64,000 nucleotides of DNA, from positions 620,001 through 684,000 of the forward strand of contig NZ_JAFMZM010000001.1 in assembly GCF_024436375.1 (NCBI RefSeq), read 5' to 3'. Below the pieces are notes generated by a model that was not told where the DNA came from, did no database searches, and saw nothing but the letters and a program-made list of their open reading frames with translations. Within the stretch, counting starts at the first letter, position 1. Every line of letters starts with the position of its first letter. This stretch comes from Nocardioides astragali. Lineage in GTDB: Bacteria > Actinomycetota > Actinomycetes > Propionibacteriales > Nocardioidaceae. The position numbers and the translations under genes are program-made. Below, one piece after another: positions 21,531-30,276 of this stretch.

Positions 21531-24433
21531 GTCGGAGCCCGCGTCGCCGCGATGGCGTCCGACAGCGGAACGTGCTCACGGGCATCGGTCGCCGCTCGCG
21601 CCAGGAGCCGGGCGGCGATGGTTGCCTGGCCCTCACTCACCGCGACCTGGGCTGCGCGCCAGCGGCAGTACGCCGAGTCGTGGGGGCGGGTGAGCCGATC
21701 CCACTGGGCGGCGGCACGGCTCCAGACCTCCGCCGTGGTCTTTCCATCGATCCGGGAGACCTCGGCACTCCACGACGCCAACAGGGCCGGGACGGCTGCG
21801 CCGAGCGCCCCTGGGCCGAACGGGTCGACCGTCGTGTCCGCCGGCAGCCGGTGGAGCCGCGCGCTGACCCGACGACGCTCTGCCTCTCCTGCCTGCCTGG
21901 CGTCGAGATCGTCGGCGTGAGCACGCGCGAGCATGCTGAGAAGCGGCGCGGCCAGGCGTGAGGCCTCCCCAGTGAGAGCGATGGCCAGGGCCTCGTGCAG
22001 GAGGGACAAGGCAAGCTCGGGCCGTCCGGCCCAGAGCTTGACCTCCGCGTCGAGCGGAACGCCCTCCGTCCAGTTCTGGTCGCGGTTGCGGACCTGCTTG
22101 TCGGCGGCGGAGCACCGGTCGAGCGCCGCGTCCAGGTGGCCCTCGCGCAGCTCGACCGCGGCCAGGACGGCGTGGGCGGAGGCGGTGGTCGTGGAAGCCA
22201 CGGTGGAGGCGACCTGCTCGATGACCTCGCGGGCCGCCCGCACGTCGCCCGCCCGCAGATGGGCACAGGCCACGTTGGCTCGCACCAGGACGTTGAGATA
22301 GGTCTGCTCCAGGTTCCAGACCTCGACCTCGTGCAGCGCATCACGCGCGGCTTCCTCGACGCGAGCGGCCGGGGCGGCGGCGTGGAGCAGGATGTCAGTG
22401 ATGTTGATCGCGAGGGACACGTCCGCGATGGGATCCGGTTCGGGCAGCACGATCTCCTGGGCGCGTCGGGCCTCCGCCAGCGCGGCCTCGACGTCACCGG
22501 CCCACATCCGGAGCCAGGCCGACCAATTGAGGACTCGCCGTCTCTGTCGCAGGTCCTCCCGCGCGTCGAGCGCGTCCAGGGCCCGTCGGAGGTCCGACTG
22601 CGCCTCCGCGAAGCGGCCGGCCTGGATGAAGAATCCGATCCGTACGTCCAGGACCTCCACCAGGTCGACGGACGGTGGCAGCCGTGCGAGCAGCGCGACC
22701 GCCTGGCCCAGATGGTCCACGGCCGGTTCGACCATCCCCTGGTGCCACCTGAACTCGCCGGCTCGCTGCAACACCCGCGCGCGGGCACGGTCGGGCAGGT
22801 CGAGGTCCAACGCCCGCTGGACCAGTGGCTCGCCGGTGTCGAAGTCAGCGAGCTCCATCGATGCGTAGAGAGCCCTGGACAGCACGTCCCACAGCTCGAT
22901 GCCTTCCCCCACGTGGCCGGCGTCCCAGAGCTCCAGCACCCGCAACCACGCATTCAGCTCATCCCGGTAGGCGAACCGCTCGCCCGCTTGGCGGGCCGTT
23001 GCCAGCCGCGGTGCGACCTCGAGGTCGGGACGCCCCGCCGCCTGCCAGTGGCCGGCGATCACGCCGGGCTCGTCGTCTGGCTGAGCAGCCAGCGCCTCCG
23101 CCAGCCGGGAGTGCACGACTGCGGCTTCGCCGGGGACGAGCCTGCGCGCGATGGCCTCCACGAACAGAGGGTGCGCGAGCCCCGCGTCGTCTCCGTTGGT
23201 ACGACGCAGGATCCGCCGTTGTGCCAGCGTCCGCAGCGCGTCATCCAGGTCGACAGGGTCCAGGCCGCTCGCGGCGTGCAAGGTCTCGCGATCCAGCGGC
23301 CTCTGGGCGACGCCGAGGACGCGAGCGACGTGCCATGCGGCGCCGTCGAGGTCACCCAGCCGCCGGTCGAGGAGCTCCGCGAGGTGACGGGGCAGCTCCT
23401 TGTCCGTCGGGGCCTCCAGGAGCTGTGCGGTGTACAGCGGAAGTCCCTGGCTCCTCGCCTGGATCCTCGCCACGGCTTCTTCGTCGATGTCTGTGCCCGC
23501 GAGCAACCGCAGCTGGTGCGCCGTCTCGTCGAGGGTCAGCGGCCCGAGGTCGAGCGTGGCCACACCCGAGGTCCACCGAGTCCTGGACAGCCACTGGGAA
23601 TGACCGTCCGCGACGTCGGGGTCGCCCGTGCGCCAGGTGGCGACGACGGGGACTCCGGATGGACGAGTCGTCATGTGGGCCAGGAGGTCCAGCGTGCTGC
23701 GATCCGCCCAGTGGCAGTCCTCCACGTGGAGCCCGAACGGCCTGGTCGAGGCAAGCGCTTGCAGGGTGCCCACGACCGAGGTGAACAGACGCTCCAGCCC
23801 CCAGGGGTCCTCATGCAGCTGCGTCCCCTCACCGGCCCCGAGCTCAGGCAGCAAGAGGCTCAACGACGTGCGCACGTACGGGGGGCAGTCCGCGAGCGCC
23901 TCCTTGATCCATTGGCCGTCGTCGCACGCGTAGGTGAGGCGCAGCGCATCCACCAGCGGCAAGAGCGGCACCTCGGCGGAGAGCGGCAGGCAGTGTCCGA
24001 CGGCGACGAACACGTCGGTGGCCTCCGCGGCGGCGGAGACGAGGGTCGTCTTGCCGATGCCCGCCTCGCCGGTGACGAGCAGCAGCCCGCTGCCGCCCTC
24101 GAGGTGGCGTCGTACGGAGTCGAGCTCGGACGTACGTCCCGCTATGCGCGGCGTCGTGGTGGCGCTGCCGCCGATGGGGCTGGACGCAGTGAGCCAGAGG
24201 TCGTGGAAACGGGCGGGGTCGCCGTCCATCGCCTCGACGAGCAGCTCGACGGTTCCCCAGCTCGGCAGGGACGGTGCGGAGAAGACCTTGGAGACGGTGG
24301 TGTGGGACACGCCGGTGTCGCGGGCGAGCGTGCGCAGGGACGGCCAGCCGGCGCGGTGGTGGAGGTCGTGCAGGGCGGTGACCAGGTCGCGGTGCGGGCC
24401 GGGCGGCAGGTCTGCGCGGGGGAGTGCGCTCAC
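21527..24433 (-). CDS. STAND-type regulator 3: XRE-like HTH, AAA ATPase, TPR repeats
   Basis: A 968-aa paralogue, first gene of the tandem pair. The GTG start at 24433 (VSALPRADLPPGPHRDLVTA) has a GGGAGGG ribosome site and gives the same N terminus as STAND 2; the frame stays open about 500 bp further upstream, but that overlaps the promoter and the divergent CapA gene. HTH GVSHTTVSKVF, Walker A GEAGIGKT, Walker B FGLHVED with CHWAD, TPR-like body, C-terminal RLTRPHDSAYCRWRAAQ and AREHVPLSDAI. A GGTCGATTCTG element (24471-24481, plus-strand CAGAATCGACC) matches the one before STAND 1. Partner signals and DNA targets are unknown. Confidence 0.76.
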   Translation of the reverse strand: MSALPRADLPPGPHRDLVTALHDLHHRAGWPSLRTLARDTGVSHTTVSKVFSAPSLPSWGTVELLVEAMDGDPARFHDLWLTASSPIGGSATTTPRIAGRTSELDSVRRHLEGGSGLLLVTGEAGIGKTTLVSAAAEATDVFVAVGHCLPLSAEVPLLPLVDALRLTYACDDGQWIKEALADCPPYVRTSLSLLLPELGAGEGTQLHEDPWGLERLFTSVVGTLQALASTRPFGLHVEDCHWADRSTLDLLAHMTTRPSGVPVVATWRTGDPDVADGHSQWLSRTRWTSGVATLDLGPLTLDETAHQLRLLAGTDIDEEAVARIQARSQGLPLYTAQLLEAPTDKELPRHLAELLDRRLGDLDGAAWHVARVLGVAQRPLDRETLHAASGLDPVDLDDALRTLAQRRILRRTNGDDAGLAHPLFVEAIARRLVPGEAAVVHSRLAEALAAQPDDEPGVIAGHWQAAGRPDLEVAPRLATARQAGERFAYRDELNAWLRVLELWDAGHVGEGIELWDVLSRALYASMELADFDTGEPLVQRALDLDLPDRARARVLQRAGEFRWHQGMVEPAVDHLGQAVALLARLPPSVDLVEVLDVRIGFFIQAGRFAEAQSDLRRALDALDAREDLRQRRRVLNWSAWLRMWAGDVEAALAEARRAQEIVLPEPDPIADVSLAINITDILLHAAAPAARVEEAARDALHEVEVWNLEQTYLNVLVRANVACAHLRAGDVRAAREVIEQVASTVASTTTASAHAVLAAVELREGHLDAALDRCSAADKQVRNRDQNWTEGVPLDAEVKLWAGRPELALSLLHEALAIALTGEASRLAAPLLSMLARAHADDLDARQAGEAERRRVSARLHRLPADTTVDPFGPGALGAAVPALLASWSAEVSRIDGKTTAEVWSRAAAQWDRLTRPHDSAYCRWRAAQVAVSEGQATIAARLLARAATDAREHVPLSDAIAATRAPT

Positions 24434-24470
24434 GAGCCTGCCCTCCCTTCCGTCGTGCGGGGCACACCAC

Positions 24471-24481
24471 CAGAATCGACC
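24471..24481 (-). promoter_or_regulatory. STAND-family promoter-like element (STAND 3)
   Basis: CAGAATCGACC on the plus strand, 38 bp before the STAND 3 GTG, differs at one position from the element before STAND 1 (6551-6561). Toward the gene it reads GGTCGATTCTG, with GATTCT as possible -10. Confidence 0.4.
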
Positions 24482-24596
24482 CGCTCCACCGGCCTGTCCA
24501 CGTGATTGCTGCGTGGTCCGGACCGCCGTGCTGCCTGAGGCCCCGATCTCCTCGACTGCGGAGGCCGTCGCAGGGCCTCGTTGGGGTGGTGCGGGG

Positions 24597-24602
24597 GACA
24601 AT
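24597..24602 (+). promoter_or_regulatory. -10 box for a leaderless CapA-M15 transcript
   Basis: GACAAT ends 6 nt before the ATG at 24609, the spacing expected when transcription starts at the start codon; no ribosome site is present. Confidence 0.5.
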
Positions 24603-24608
24603 CGCGAC

Positions 24609-26294
24609 ATGGGTCCACGAGCGTGGGGCGGTGCGTCGGTGGCCGCGCTCGCCCTCGTGGCGTGCACCTCGACGCCCTCGGCGGACACCAGGACCGCGCC
24701 GGGCGCCGGAGCCGACGACGCGGTCGTGACACCGGGGCCGGGCGAGATCACCCTGGCCTTCGCCGGCGACGTGCACTTCGAGGCCGACCTGCGCCGGCTG
24801 CTGTCGCGGCGAGGAGCCCTGGGTCCCGTCGCACGCACGCTGCGTAGCGCCGACGTGGCGATGCTCAACCTCGAGTCGCCGATCACCGACCGGGGGACGC
24901 GGGACCCCAAGGAGCTCGAGGCCCCGGGCAATCGCTACCACTTCCGCACCTCGCCGCGCGCGCTGGACGTCCTCGCCGATGCCGGGGTCGACGTGGTCAG
25001 CGTGGCCAACAACCACGTCGGCGACTTCGGCCAGGCCGGACTCGCCGACACGCTCGCCGCCGGCCGCGCCAGTGACATCGCGATGGTCGGCGCAGGCCGT
25101 GACGTGGCTGAGGCGTTCACCCCGCACCGCATCCGGGTGGACGACGTCGGCGTCGCGTTCCTCGCGGCGGACGCGGTCTTCCGTGAGGGGGCGAGCGACG
25201 TGTGGGCCGCTGGCGCGGACAACGCGGGCGTGGCCGCCGCGCGCGAGGCGCGGCCGGAGGAGCTGCTGGCCGCCGTGGAGGACGCTGCCGAGCTCGACGA
25301 CGTGGTGGTCGTCTACCTGCACTGGGGCCTGGAGTACCAGGCCTGTCCCAGCCAGCGGCAGCGGTTGCTCGCGCGCAACCTGGCGGAGGCCGGGGCGGAC
25401 GTCGTGGTGGGCAGCCACACCCACGTCCTCGGCGGATCGGGCTGGTCAGGTGACACCTACGTCAGCTACGGCCTGGGCAACTTCGTCTGGGACCACGACC
25501 GCCAGCCCGACACCGGTGTCCTCACCCTCACCGTGGACGCAGACGGCGTGGTCGGCGACGCGTGGACGCCGGCGCGCATAGCTCCGGGCGGCAAGCCGCG
25601 CCCGGTCCGCGGGGCCGGTCGGGCCGAGGCCATCGAGGCCTGGGAGGACGGCCGGTCCTGCACGGGCTTGGGCGCCGCCCGCGGCGAGGCGCAGGCGGAC
25701 GACCCTGCGTACGCCGCCACGATCCAGAGGATCGACGCCAGGCTCCGCCAGCGCATGCAGGCCAGCCACCGCGCGGGCTGCCCGGTGCCGTTGCGCGACC
25801 TGCGCTACCTCCGGATGACCCACCGCGACTTCGACGGCCGGGCGCGCACGGGCGAGATGGTCGTGCACCGCAGGTGGGCGCGTGGGGTCGCCGACGCCTT
25901 CGGCGAGCTGTACGAGGCGGGGTGGCCGATCGCGCGCATGCGCCTGGTCGACGACTACGACGGCGACGACGACAGGTCGATGGCGGCCAACAACAGCTCG
26001 GGGTTCAACTGCCGTCGCGTCGCGGGTCAGCGGAGCTGGTCGGCACACGCCTACGGGGCGGCCATCGACCTCAACCCGGTGCAGAACCCCTACGTCCGCC
26101 CGGGTTCCGTCGTGCCGCCGAGCGGCAGGCCGTACGCCGCTATCGACCGCGGCAGCACGGCACCCGTGCCGCTCGGCGTGATCCGGGCGCGGGACCTCCC
26201 GGTCCGCGCGTTCGCCCGCCTCGGGTGGCAGTGGGGCGGCTACTGGCGCTCGTCCAAGGACTACCAGCACGTCGCGGACCCGGCCACGCCCTAG
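24609..26294 (+). CDS. CapA-type metallophosphatase fused to an M15 (VanY-like) peptidase, lipoprotein
   Basis: A 561-aa protein with an N-terminal lipobox (ALVAC, C19). Residues about 45-330 form a CapA/PgsA-type calcineurin-like domain: AGDVHFE (52-58), MLNLESPITD, VVSVANNHVGDFG, VVVYLHWGLEYQ, VVVGSHTHVLGG and YGLGNFVWD. Residues about 380-555 form an M15 D-Ala-D-Ala carboxypeptidase domain with SWSAHAYGAAIDLNP (zinc ligands H480 and D487) and DYQHV (H554). CapA proteins act in poly-gamma-glutamate or related envelope polymer synthesis; M15 enzymes trim peptidoglycan stems. The fusion suggests a surface enzyme working at the cell wall. The transcript is probably leaderless and divergent from STAND 3. 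Confidence 0.88.
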   Translation: MGPRAWGGASVAALALVACTSTPSADTRTAPGAGADDAVVTPGPGEITLAFAGDVHFEADLRRLLSRRGALGPVARTLRSADVAMLNLESPITDRGTRDPKELEAPGNRYHFRTSPRALDVLADAGVDVVSVANNHVGDFGQAGLADTLAAGRASDIAMVGAGRDVAEAFTPHRIRVDDVGVAFLAADAVFREGASDVWAAGADNAGVAAAREARPEELLAAVEDAAELDDVVVVYLHWGLEYQACPSQRQRLLARNLAEAGADVVVGSHTHVLGGSGWSGDTYVSYGLGNFVWDHDRQPDTGVLTLTVDADGVVGDAWTPARIAPGGKPRPVRGAGRAEAIEAWEDGRSCTGLGAARGEAQADDPAYAATIQRIDARLRQRMQASHRAGCPVPLRDLRYLRMTHRDFDGRARTGEMVVHRRWARGVADAFGELYEAGWPIARMRLVDDYDGDDDRSMAANNSSGFNCRRVAGQRSWSAHAYGAAIDLNPVQNPYVRPGSVVPPSGRPYAAIDRGSTAPVPLGVIRARDLPVRAFARLGWQWGGYWRSSKDYQHVADPATP

Positions 26295-26297
26295 CCT
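26292..26297 (+). promoter_or_regulatory. -10 box for a leaderless HAD hydrolase transcript
   Basis: TAGCCT overlaps the stop codon of the CapA-M15 gene and ends 7 nt before the ATG at 26305; no ribosome site is present. Confidence 0.5.
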
Positions 26298-26304
26298 GAG
26301 CAGC

Positions 26305-27117
26305 ATGGGCCTGCGACTGGTGGCGACCGACCTCGACGGGACTCTTCTGCGCGACGACCACACCCTCAGCCTCCGCACTCGTGCGGCCCTCGAGATGGCG
26401 CGCGGTGAGGGCGTGCTCGTCGTGCCCGTGACCGCGCGCCAGCCGATCGGCGTACGCCACCTCGCGGAGGCGGCAGGCTTCACGGAGTGGGCGGTCTGCT
26501 CGAACGGGTCGCTGGGCGTGCACCTCACCACGGGGGAGAGGCTCTTCGAGGAGGAGGTCGCCGTCGCGGCGCAGCGGCGTTTGGTCGCGGCTCTCGCCGA
26601 ACGGGTTCCGGGCCTGTTCCACGTCAGCGTCCGCGACGGCGGAGACAGCTTCGTGGCGCAGACGGGCTACGCCGCGCTGGCGACGTTCGACGACCACAAG
26701 CGCGATGTCTCGACCATGGGAGGCCACGACCTCGACGTGGTGCTGGCCGAGCCGAGCCTCAAGCTCATCGTGCGCCACCCCCACCTGACCGTGACCGATC
26801 TCCTCGCCGCCGTGCGTGGCCTCGGCCACGACGACGTCGCGGCGACCCACTCCGGCGCGCCCTTCGTGGAGGTGATGGCGGCGAGCGTGAGCAAGGCGTG
26901 GGGTGTGGCGCGGTTGTGTGAGCGCCTAGGCATCGACCGCGAGGACGTCGTGGCCTTCGGTGACGCCCCCAACGACGTGGAGCTGCTGGCTTGGGCTGGT
27001 CACGGCGTCGCGGTGGCCAATGCCGCACCCGCGGCGTTGGCTGCAGCCGACGAGGTCACCGCGAGCAACGAGGAGGACGGGGTGGCCCTGGTCCTCGAGC
27101 GGCTGCTCGGGGCCTGA
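26305..27117 (+). CDS. Cof-type HAD family phosphatase
   Basis: A 270-aa HAD hydrolase of subclass IIB. Motif I is ATDLDGTLLRDD (nucleophile and acid/base Asp), motif II lies in VVPVTARQP, and motif III/IV appear as KAWGVARLCERLGI and VVAFGDAPNDVELLAWAG. Members dephosphorylate sugar phosphates, nucleotides or PLP; the substrate cannot be predicted. The start follows a leaderless -10 box inside the end of the preceding gene. Confidence 0.9.
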   Translation: MGLRLVATDLDGTLLRDDHTLSLRTRAALEMARGEGVLVVPVTARQPIGVRHLAEAAGFTEWAVCSNGSLGVHLTTGERLFEEEVAVAAQRRLVAALAERVPGLFHVSVRDGGDSFVAQTGYAALATFDDHKRDVSTMGGHDLDVVLAEPSLKLIVRHPHLTVTDLLAAVRGLGHDDVAATHSGAPFVEVMAASVSKAWGVARLCERLGIDREDVVAFGDAPNDVELLAWAGHGVAVANAAPAALAAADEVTASNEEDGVALVLERLLGA

Positions 27118-27158
27118 GCTGCTGACGCCTGTCATGCCCCGGGGCGGCGCCGGCTCGG

Positions 27159-27164
27159 TAGGCT
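27159..27164 (+). promoter_or_regulatory. -10 box for a leaderless DUF1707 transcript
   Basis: TAGGCT ends 6 nt before the ATG at 27171, with no ribosome site between. Confidence 0.55.
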
Positions 27165-27170
27165 GGCGCC

Positions 27171-27818
27171 ATGGGGGAGATCGAGAACCGCCCGCACGAC
27201 CCGTCGCAGATGCGCATCTCCGACGCCGACCGCCAGCGCGTCGCCGACGTGCTGCGCGACGCCGCCGGTGACGGCCGCATCGACCTAGGTGAGCTCGAGG
27301 AGCGGCTCGAGCTCACCTGGCAGGCGAAGACCTACGGCGAGCTGGTGCCCATCACGATCGACCTGCAGGCCACCGGCCCGGTCACCCCTCCCGCGGCGAC
27401 ACCCGCGCGTCGTACGCCGTCCGCGGTGCCCGCGGTCGGTCACCACTCCTCGACGGCGATCATGGGGGAGTGCAAGCGCCAGGGCGTCTGGGCGGTGCCT
27501 GAGCACCACAGCGCCTTCGCGCTGATGGGGTCGGTCGTCATCGACCTGCGCGAGGCCCAGCTCGCCGCCCACCACACGCAGATCAACGCCAGCTCGATCA
27601 TGGGCGAGGTCAAGATCATCGTCCCGGCCGACATGCACGTCGTGGTCGACGGGACCCCGATCATGGGGGAGTTCGGCCAGGCCAAGGACAAGGTCCCGGC
27701 CCAGCTGGGTCCGCACTCGCCGACCATCCGCGTGCGTGGCATGGCGATGATGGGGTCGGTGACCGTGCAGCGACTGCCGCCGCCCGGGACGCCGAAGAAG
27801 TTCCTCGGCTCCTACTGA
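27171..27818 (+). CDS. DUF1707 protein with LiaF-like C-terminal domain
   Basis: A 215-aa protein. Residues 13-60 are a DUF1707 (SHOCT-like) domain: MRISDADRQRVADVLRDAAG followed by GRIDLGELEERLELTWQAKTYGEL, split here as GRIDLGELEERL and TWQAKTYGEL. After a Pro/Ala linker, the C-terminal half has repeated IMGE/MGSV strands (TAIMGECKRQG, ALMGSVVIDLR, SIMGEVKIIVP, PIMGEFG, MMGSVTVQRL), the beta-helical pattern of LiaF-type cell-wall stress proteins. No membrane helix is present. A role in envelope stress sensing is inferred. The 3' end overlaps the convergent lacI-type gene by 7 bp. Confidence 0.86.
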   Translation: MGEIENRPHDPSQMRISDADRQRVADVLRDAAGDGRIDLGELEERLELTWQAKTYGELVPITIDLQATGPVTPPAATPARRTPSAVPAVGHHSSTAIMGECKRQGVWAVPEHHSAFALMGSVVIDLREAQLAAHHTQINASSIMGEVKIIVPADMHVVVDGTPIMGEFGQAKDKVPAQLGPHSPTIRVRGMAMMGSVTVQRLPPPGTPKKFLGSY

Positions 27819-28852
27819 CCGCGGCGAGCGTTGGCCGGCCCCGTGGATCCGCGCACGACCAGGTGGGTCGGCAGCGTGAGACGGGTCTGCTCGGGCGGGC
27901 GTCCCGCCAGCAGGTCCAGGACCATGCGGCTGGCCGCCTGCGCCTGCTCGACCACGTGCTGATCGATGGTCGTGATGTCGAACAGCTCGCCGAGCTCGTG
28001 GCCGTCCACCCCGATGAGGGACACGTCCTCAGGCACCCGGAGTCCGTGCCGGCGCAGCACGGTGGTGGCAGCCACGGCGATGTCGTCGGAGTAGCAGAAG
28101 ACCGCGGTGGGGGGCTCGTCGAGCGCCAGCAGCCGCTCCATCCCGACGGCCCCCGCCGTCACGCCGTAGGGGGCAGTGACGAGCAGCGCCGGGTCGTGGG
28201 GCAGGCCGTGGCGCGCCAGCGCGTCGAGGTATCCGGTCCGACGATGCCGGTCGCTGGCCCACTTGGCGCCGTCGGTGTCGCTGGTGCGGATCATCCCGAT
28301 CCGGGTGTGTCCCAGGCCGATCAGGTGCTCGACGGCCTCGACGCCGATGGCGACGTCGTCGACGTACACCGACGGGAAGTCGCGCAACCGGAAACCCGCG
28401 ACGACCACCTCCACCCCCATCAGGTCCAGCCGGTCCTCCTCCTCCGGCCGGATCGGCAAGGTGATGAGGACGACGGCGTCGACCTTGCGGCGGGTGGGCA
28501 GGTCGCGGAAGAACTGTGCCCGTTTCTCCGCCGAGCTCACCTGGTAGATCAGCACGTCGAGGTCGGCACTGCGCAGTGTCGACTCGACGGTGGCAAGCAT
28601 GGTGCAGGCGAACCAGCTGTCCAGGCGCGGGAGCACGATGGCGACGCTGCGGGTCGCCCCGCGCAGCGACGCCGCAGCCGGCGAGACGACGTAGTCGAGC
28701 TCGTCCACGATCGACAGCACGCGACTCCGGGTCCGTGCACTGACCCCGGGGAGGTCACGCAGCGCGCGAGAGACAGTGGCGATCGAGACCCCGGCACGCC
28801 GCGCGACGTCGGCCATGTTGACGGGGGTGGCCGGAGTCTGGTCGTCGGTCAT
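27812..28852 (-). CDS. LacI-family transcriptional regulator of the glucoside locus
   Basis: A 346-aa repressor. The N-terminal HTH is NMADVARRAGVSIATVSRAL followed by the hinge region RTRSRVLSIVDELDYVVSPAA; the rest is a periplasmic-binding-protein-like sugar-sensing domain (GHTRIGMIRTS, YSDDIAVAATTVLRRHG, TTIDQHVVEQAQ). It is divergent from the GH1 beta-glucosidase with 38 bp between starts. A LacI-type operator lies between the binding-protein and ATPase genes at 33747-33760, so it probably represses the uptake genes until a glucoside or disaccharide binds. The ATG follows GGGAGG; a GTG directly before it is an alternative. Confidence 0.9.
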   Translation of the reverse strand: MTDDQTPATPVNMADVARRAGVSIATVSRALRDLPGVSARTRSRVLSIVDELDYVVSPAAASLRGATRSVAIVLPRLDSWFACTMLATVESTLRSADLDVLIYQVSSAEKRAQFFRDLPTRRKVDAVVLITLPIRPEEEDRLDLMGVEVVVAGFRLRDFPSVYVDDVAIGVEAVEHLIGLGHTRIGMIRTSDTDGAKWASDRHRRTGYLDALARHGLPHDPALLVTAPYGVTAGAVGMERLLALDEPPTAVFCYSDDIAVAATTVLRRHGLRVPEDVSLIGVDGHELGELFDITTIDQHVVEQAQAASRMVLDLLAGRPPEQTRLTLPTHLVVRGSTGPANARRGQ

Positions 28853-28878
28853 CACTGAACCTCCCGCCCGCGCGTCAC

Positions 28879-28884
28879 TAGGGT
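28879..28884 (+). promoter_or_regulatory. -10 box for a leaderless beta-glucosidase transcript
   Basis: TAGGGT ends 6 nt before the GTG at 28891, within the 38-bp spacer shared with the divergent LacI-type gene. Confidence 0.5.
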
Positions 28885-28890
28885 GAGCCC

Positions 28891-30276
28891 GTGACCGCAT
28901 CGCACTCGTCGTCCCCGCTCGCCCTGGGCGTCGCCACCGCGTCCTACCAGATCGAGGGCGCGGTGACCGAGGACGGCCGCGGCCCGTCCATCTGGGACAC
29001 GTTCACCGCCCAGCCGGGTCGGATCCGTGGCGGTGACGACGGCGCGGAGGCCTGCGACTCCTACCACCGCCTGGACGACGACGTGGCGCTGATCCGCGGC
29101 CTCGGGGTCGACGCCTACCGCTTCTCGCTGGCGTGGCCCCGGATCATGCCCGAAGGTCGCGGGCGGGTGGAGACGCGCGGTCTCGACTACTACGAGCGGC
29201 TCGTCGACGCCCTGCTCGCCGCCGGCATCGAGCCCGTCGCCACCCTCTACCACTGGGACCTGCCGCAGCCGCTCGAGGACGCCGGAGGTTGGCCGGCACG
29301 CCAGACGGCCGAGGCCTTCGTCGAGTACGCCGGCGCGGTGCACCGGCGCCTGGGCGATCGCGTGACGTCGTGGGCCACCCACAACGAGCCGTGGTGTGCG
29401 GCCTACCTCGGCTACGCCGCCGGCGTGCACGCGCCGGGTCGCCGCGAGGGGGCTGCGGGTCACCGCGCAGCGCACCACCTCATGCTGGGGCACGCCTGGG
29501 CGCGCGAGGCGCTGCCCGGGGCCCACGTCGGCATCGTCCTCAACCTGGCGCCGGTCTGGGCGGAATCCCCGGAGGCGGAGCGGGTCGCCGACGGCGTGGA
29601 CGCGATCCGCAACCGGGTGTGGCTCGACCCCCTGGTCGACGGGGCGTACGACGACAAGCTCCTTGCCGTCGCACCGGTGCTGGCCGACGCCGAGCTCGTG
29701 CGCCCGGGCGACCTCGAGTCGGTCAAGGGATCCGCCGACTGGCTGGGCATCAACTACTACACGCCCGTCCGGCCGCAGGTGGCTGCCGGGCGGGGGGAGG
29801 CGCATCCCGAGCAGGACGCCTACCCCGGTGTGGAGGGTCTCGAGCTCGTGGTGCGCGAGCCGCGCACGGACATCGGCTGGGAGATCGAGCCGCGGGGCCT
29901 CGAGGAGCTCCTCGTGCAGACCTACGAGCGGACCGGACTGCCCCTGGTCATCACCGAGAACGGCGCGGCGTGTGCCGACGCCGACGTCGTGGACGGGAGG
30001 GTCGAGGACGCAGATCGCATCGACTACCTCCGGGGCCACCTGGCTGCGGTGGACCGGGCCCGAGAGGCCGGTGCCGACGTGCGCGGCTACTTCGTGTGGA
30101 CCCTGCTCGACAACTTCGAGTGGGCCGAGGGCTACGCCAAGAAGTTCGGGCTGGTCCACGTCGACCGGTCCTCTCCCTCGTTGCCGCGGACGCCCAAGGC
30201 GTCGTACCACTGGTTCGCCGAGCAGGTGGCGGCGCCCGCGCAGGGGCGAGGCGCCGCCGGCCTGCTCACCCCTTGA
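28891..30276 (+). CDS. GH1 family beta-glucosidase
   Basis: A 461-aa cytoplasmic retaining glycoside hydrolase. The acid/base is E166 in THNEPW and the nucleophile E356 in VITENGAA; GVATASYQIEGA and SIWDTF are the family N-terminal signature and FEWAEGYAKKFGLVHVD the C-terminal one. It would hydrolyse beta-glucosides (cellobiose-like disaccharides or aryl glucosides) imported by the adjacent ABC system. No signal peptide. The GTG start is leaderless. It converges with the permease gene and overlaps it by 11 bp. Confidence 0.95.
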   Translation: MTASHSSSPLALGVATASYQIEGAVTEDGRGPSIWDTFTAQPGRIRGGDDGAEACDSYHRLDDDVALIRGLGVDAYRFSLAWPRIMPEGRGRVETRGLDYYERLVDALLAAGIEPVATLYHWDLPQPLEDAGGWPARQTAEAFVEYAGAVHRRLGDRVTSWATHNEPWCAAYLGYAAGVHAPGRREGAAGHRAAHHLMLGHAWAREALPGAHVGIVLNLAPVWAESPEAERVADGVDAIRNRVWLDPLVDGAYDDKLLAVAPVLADAELVRPGDLESVKGSADWLGINYYTPVRPQVAAGRGEAHPEQDAYPGVEGLELVVREPRTDIGWEIEPRGLEELLVQTYERTGLPLVITENGAACADADVVDGRVEDADRIDYLRGHLAAVDRAREAGADVRGYFVWTLLDNFEWAEGYAKKFGLVHVDRSSPSLPRTPKASYHWFAEQVAAPAQGRGAAGLLTP

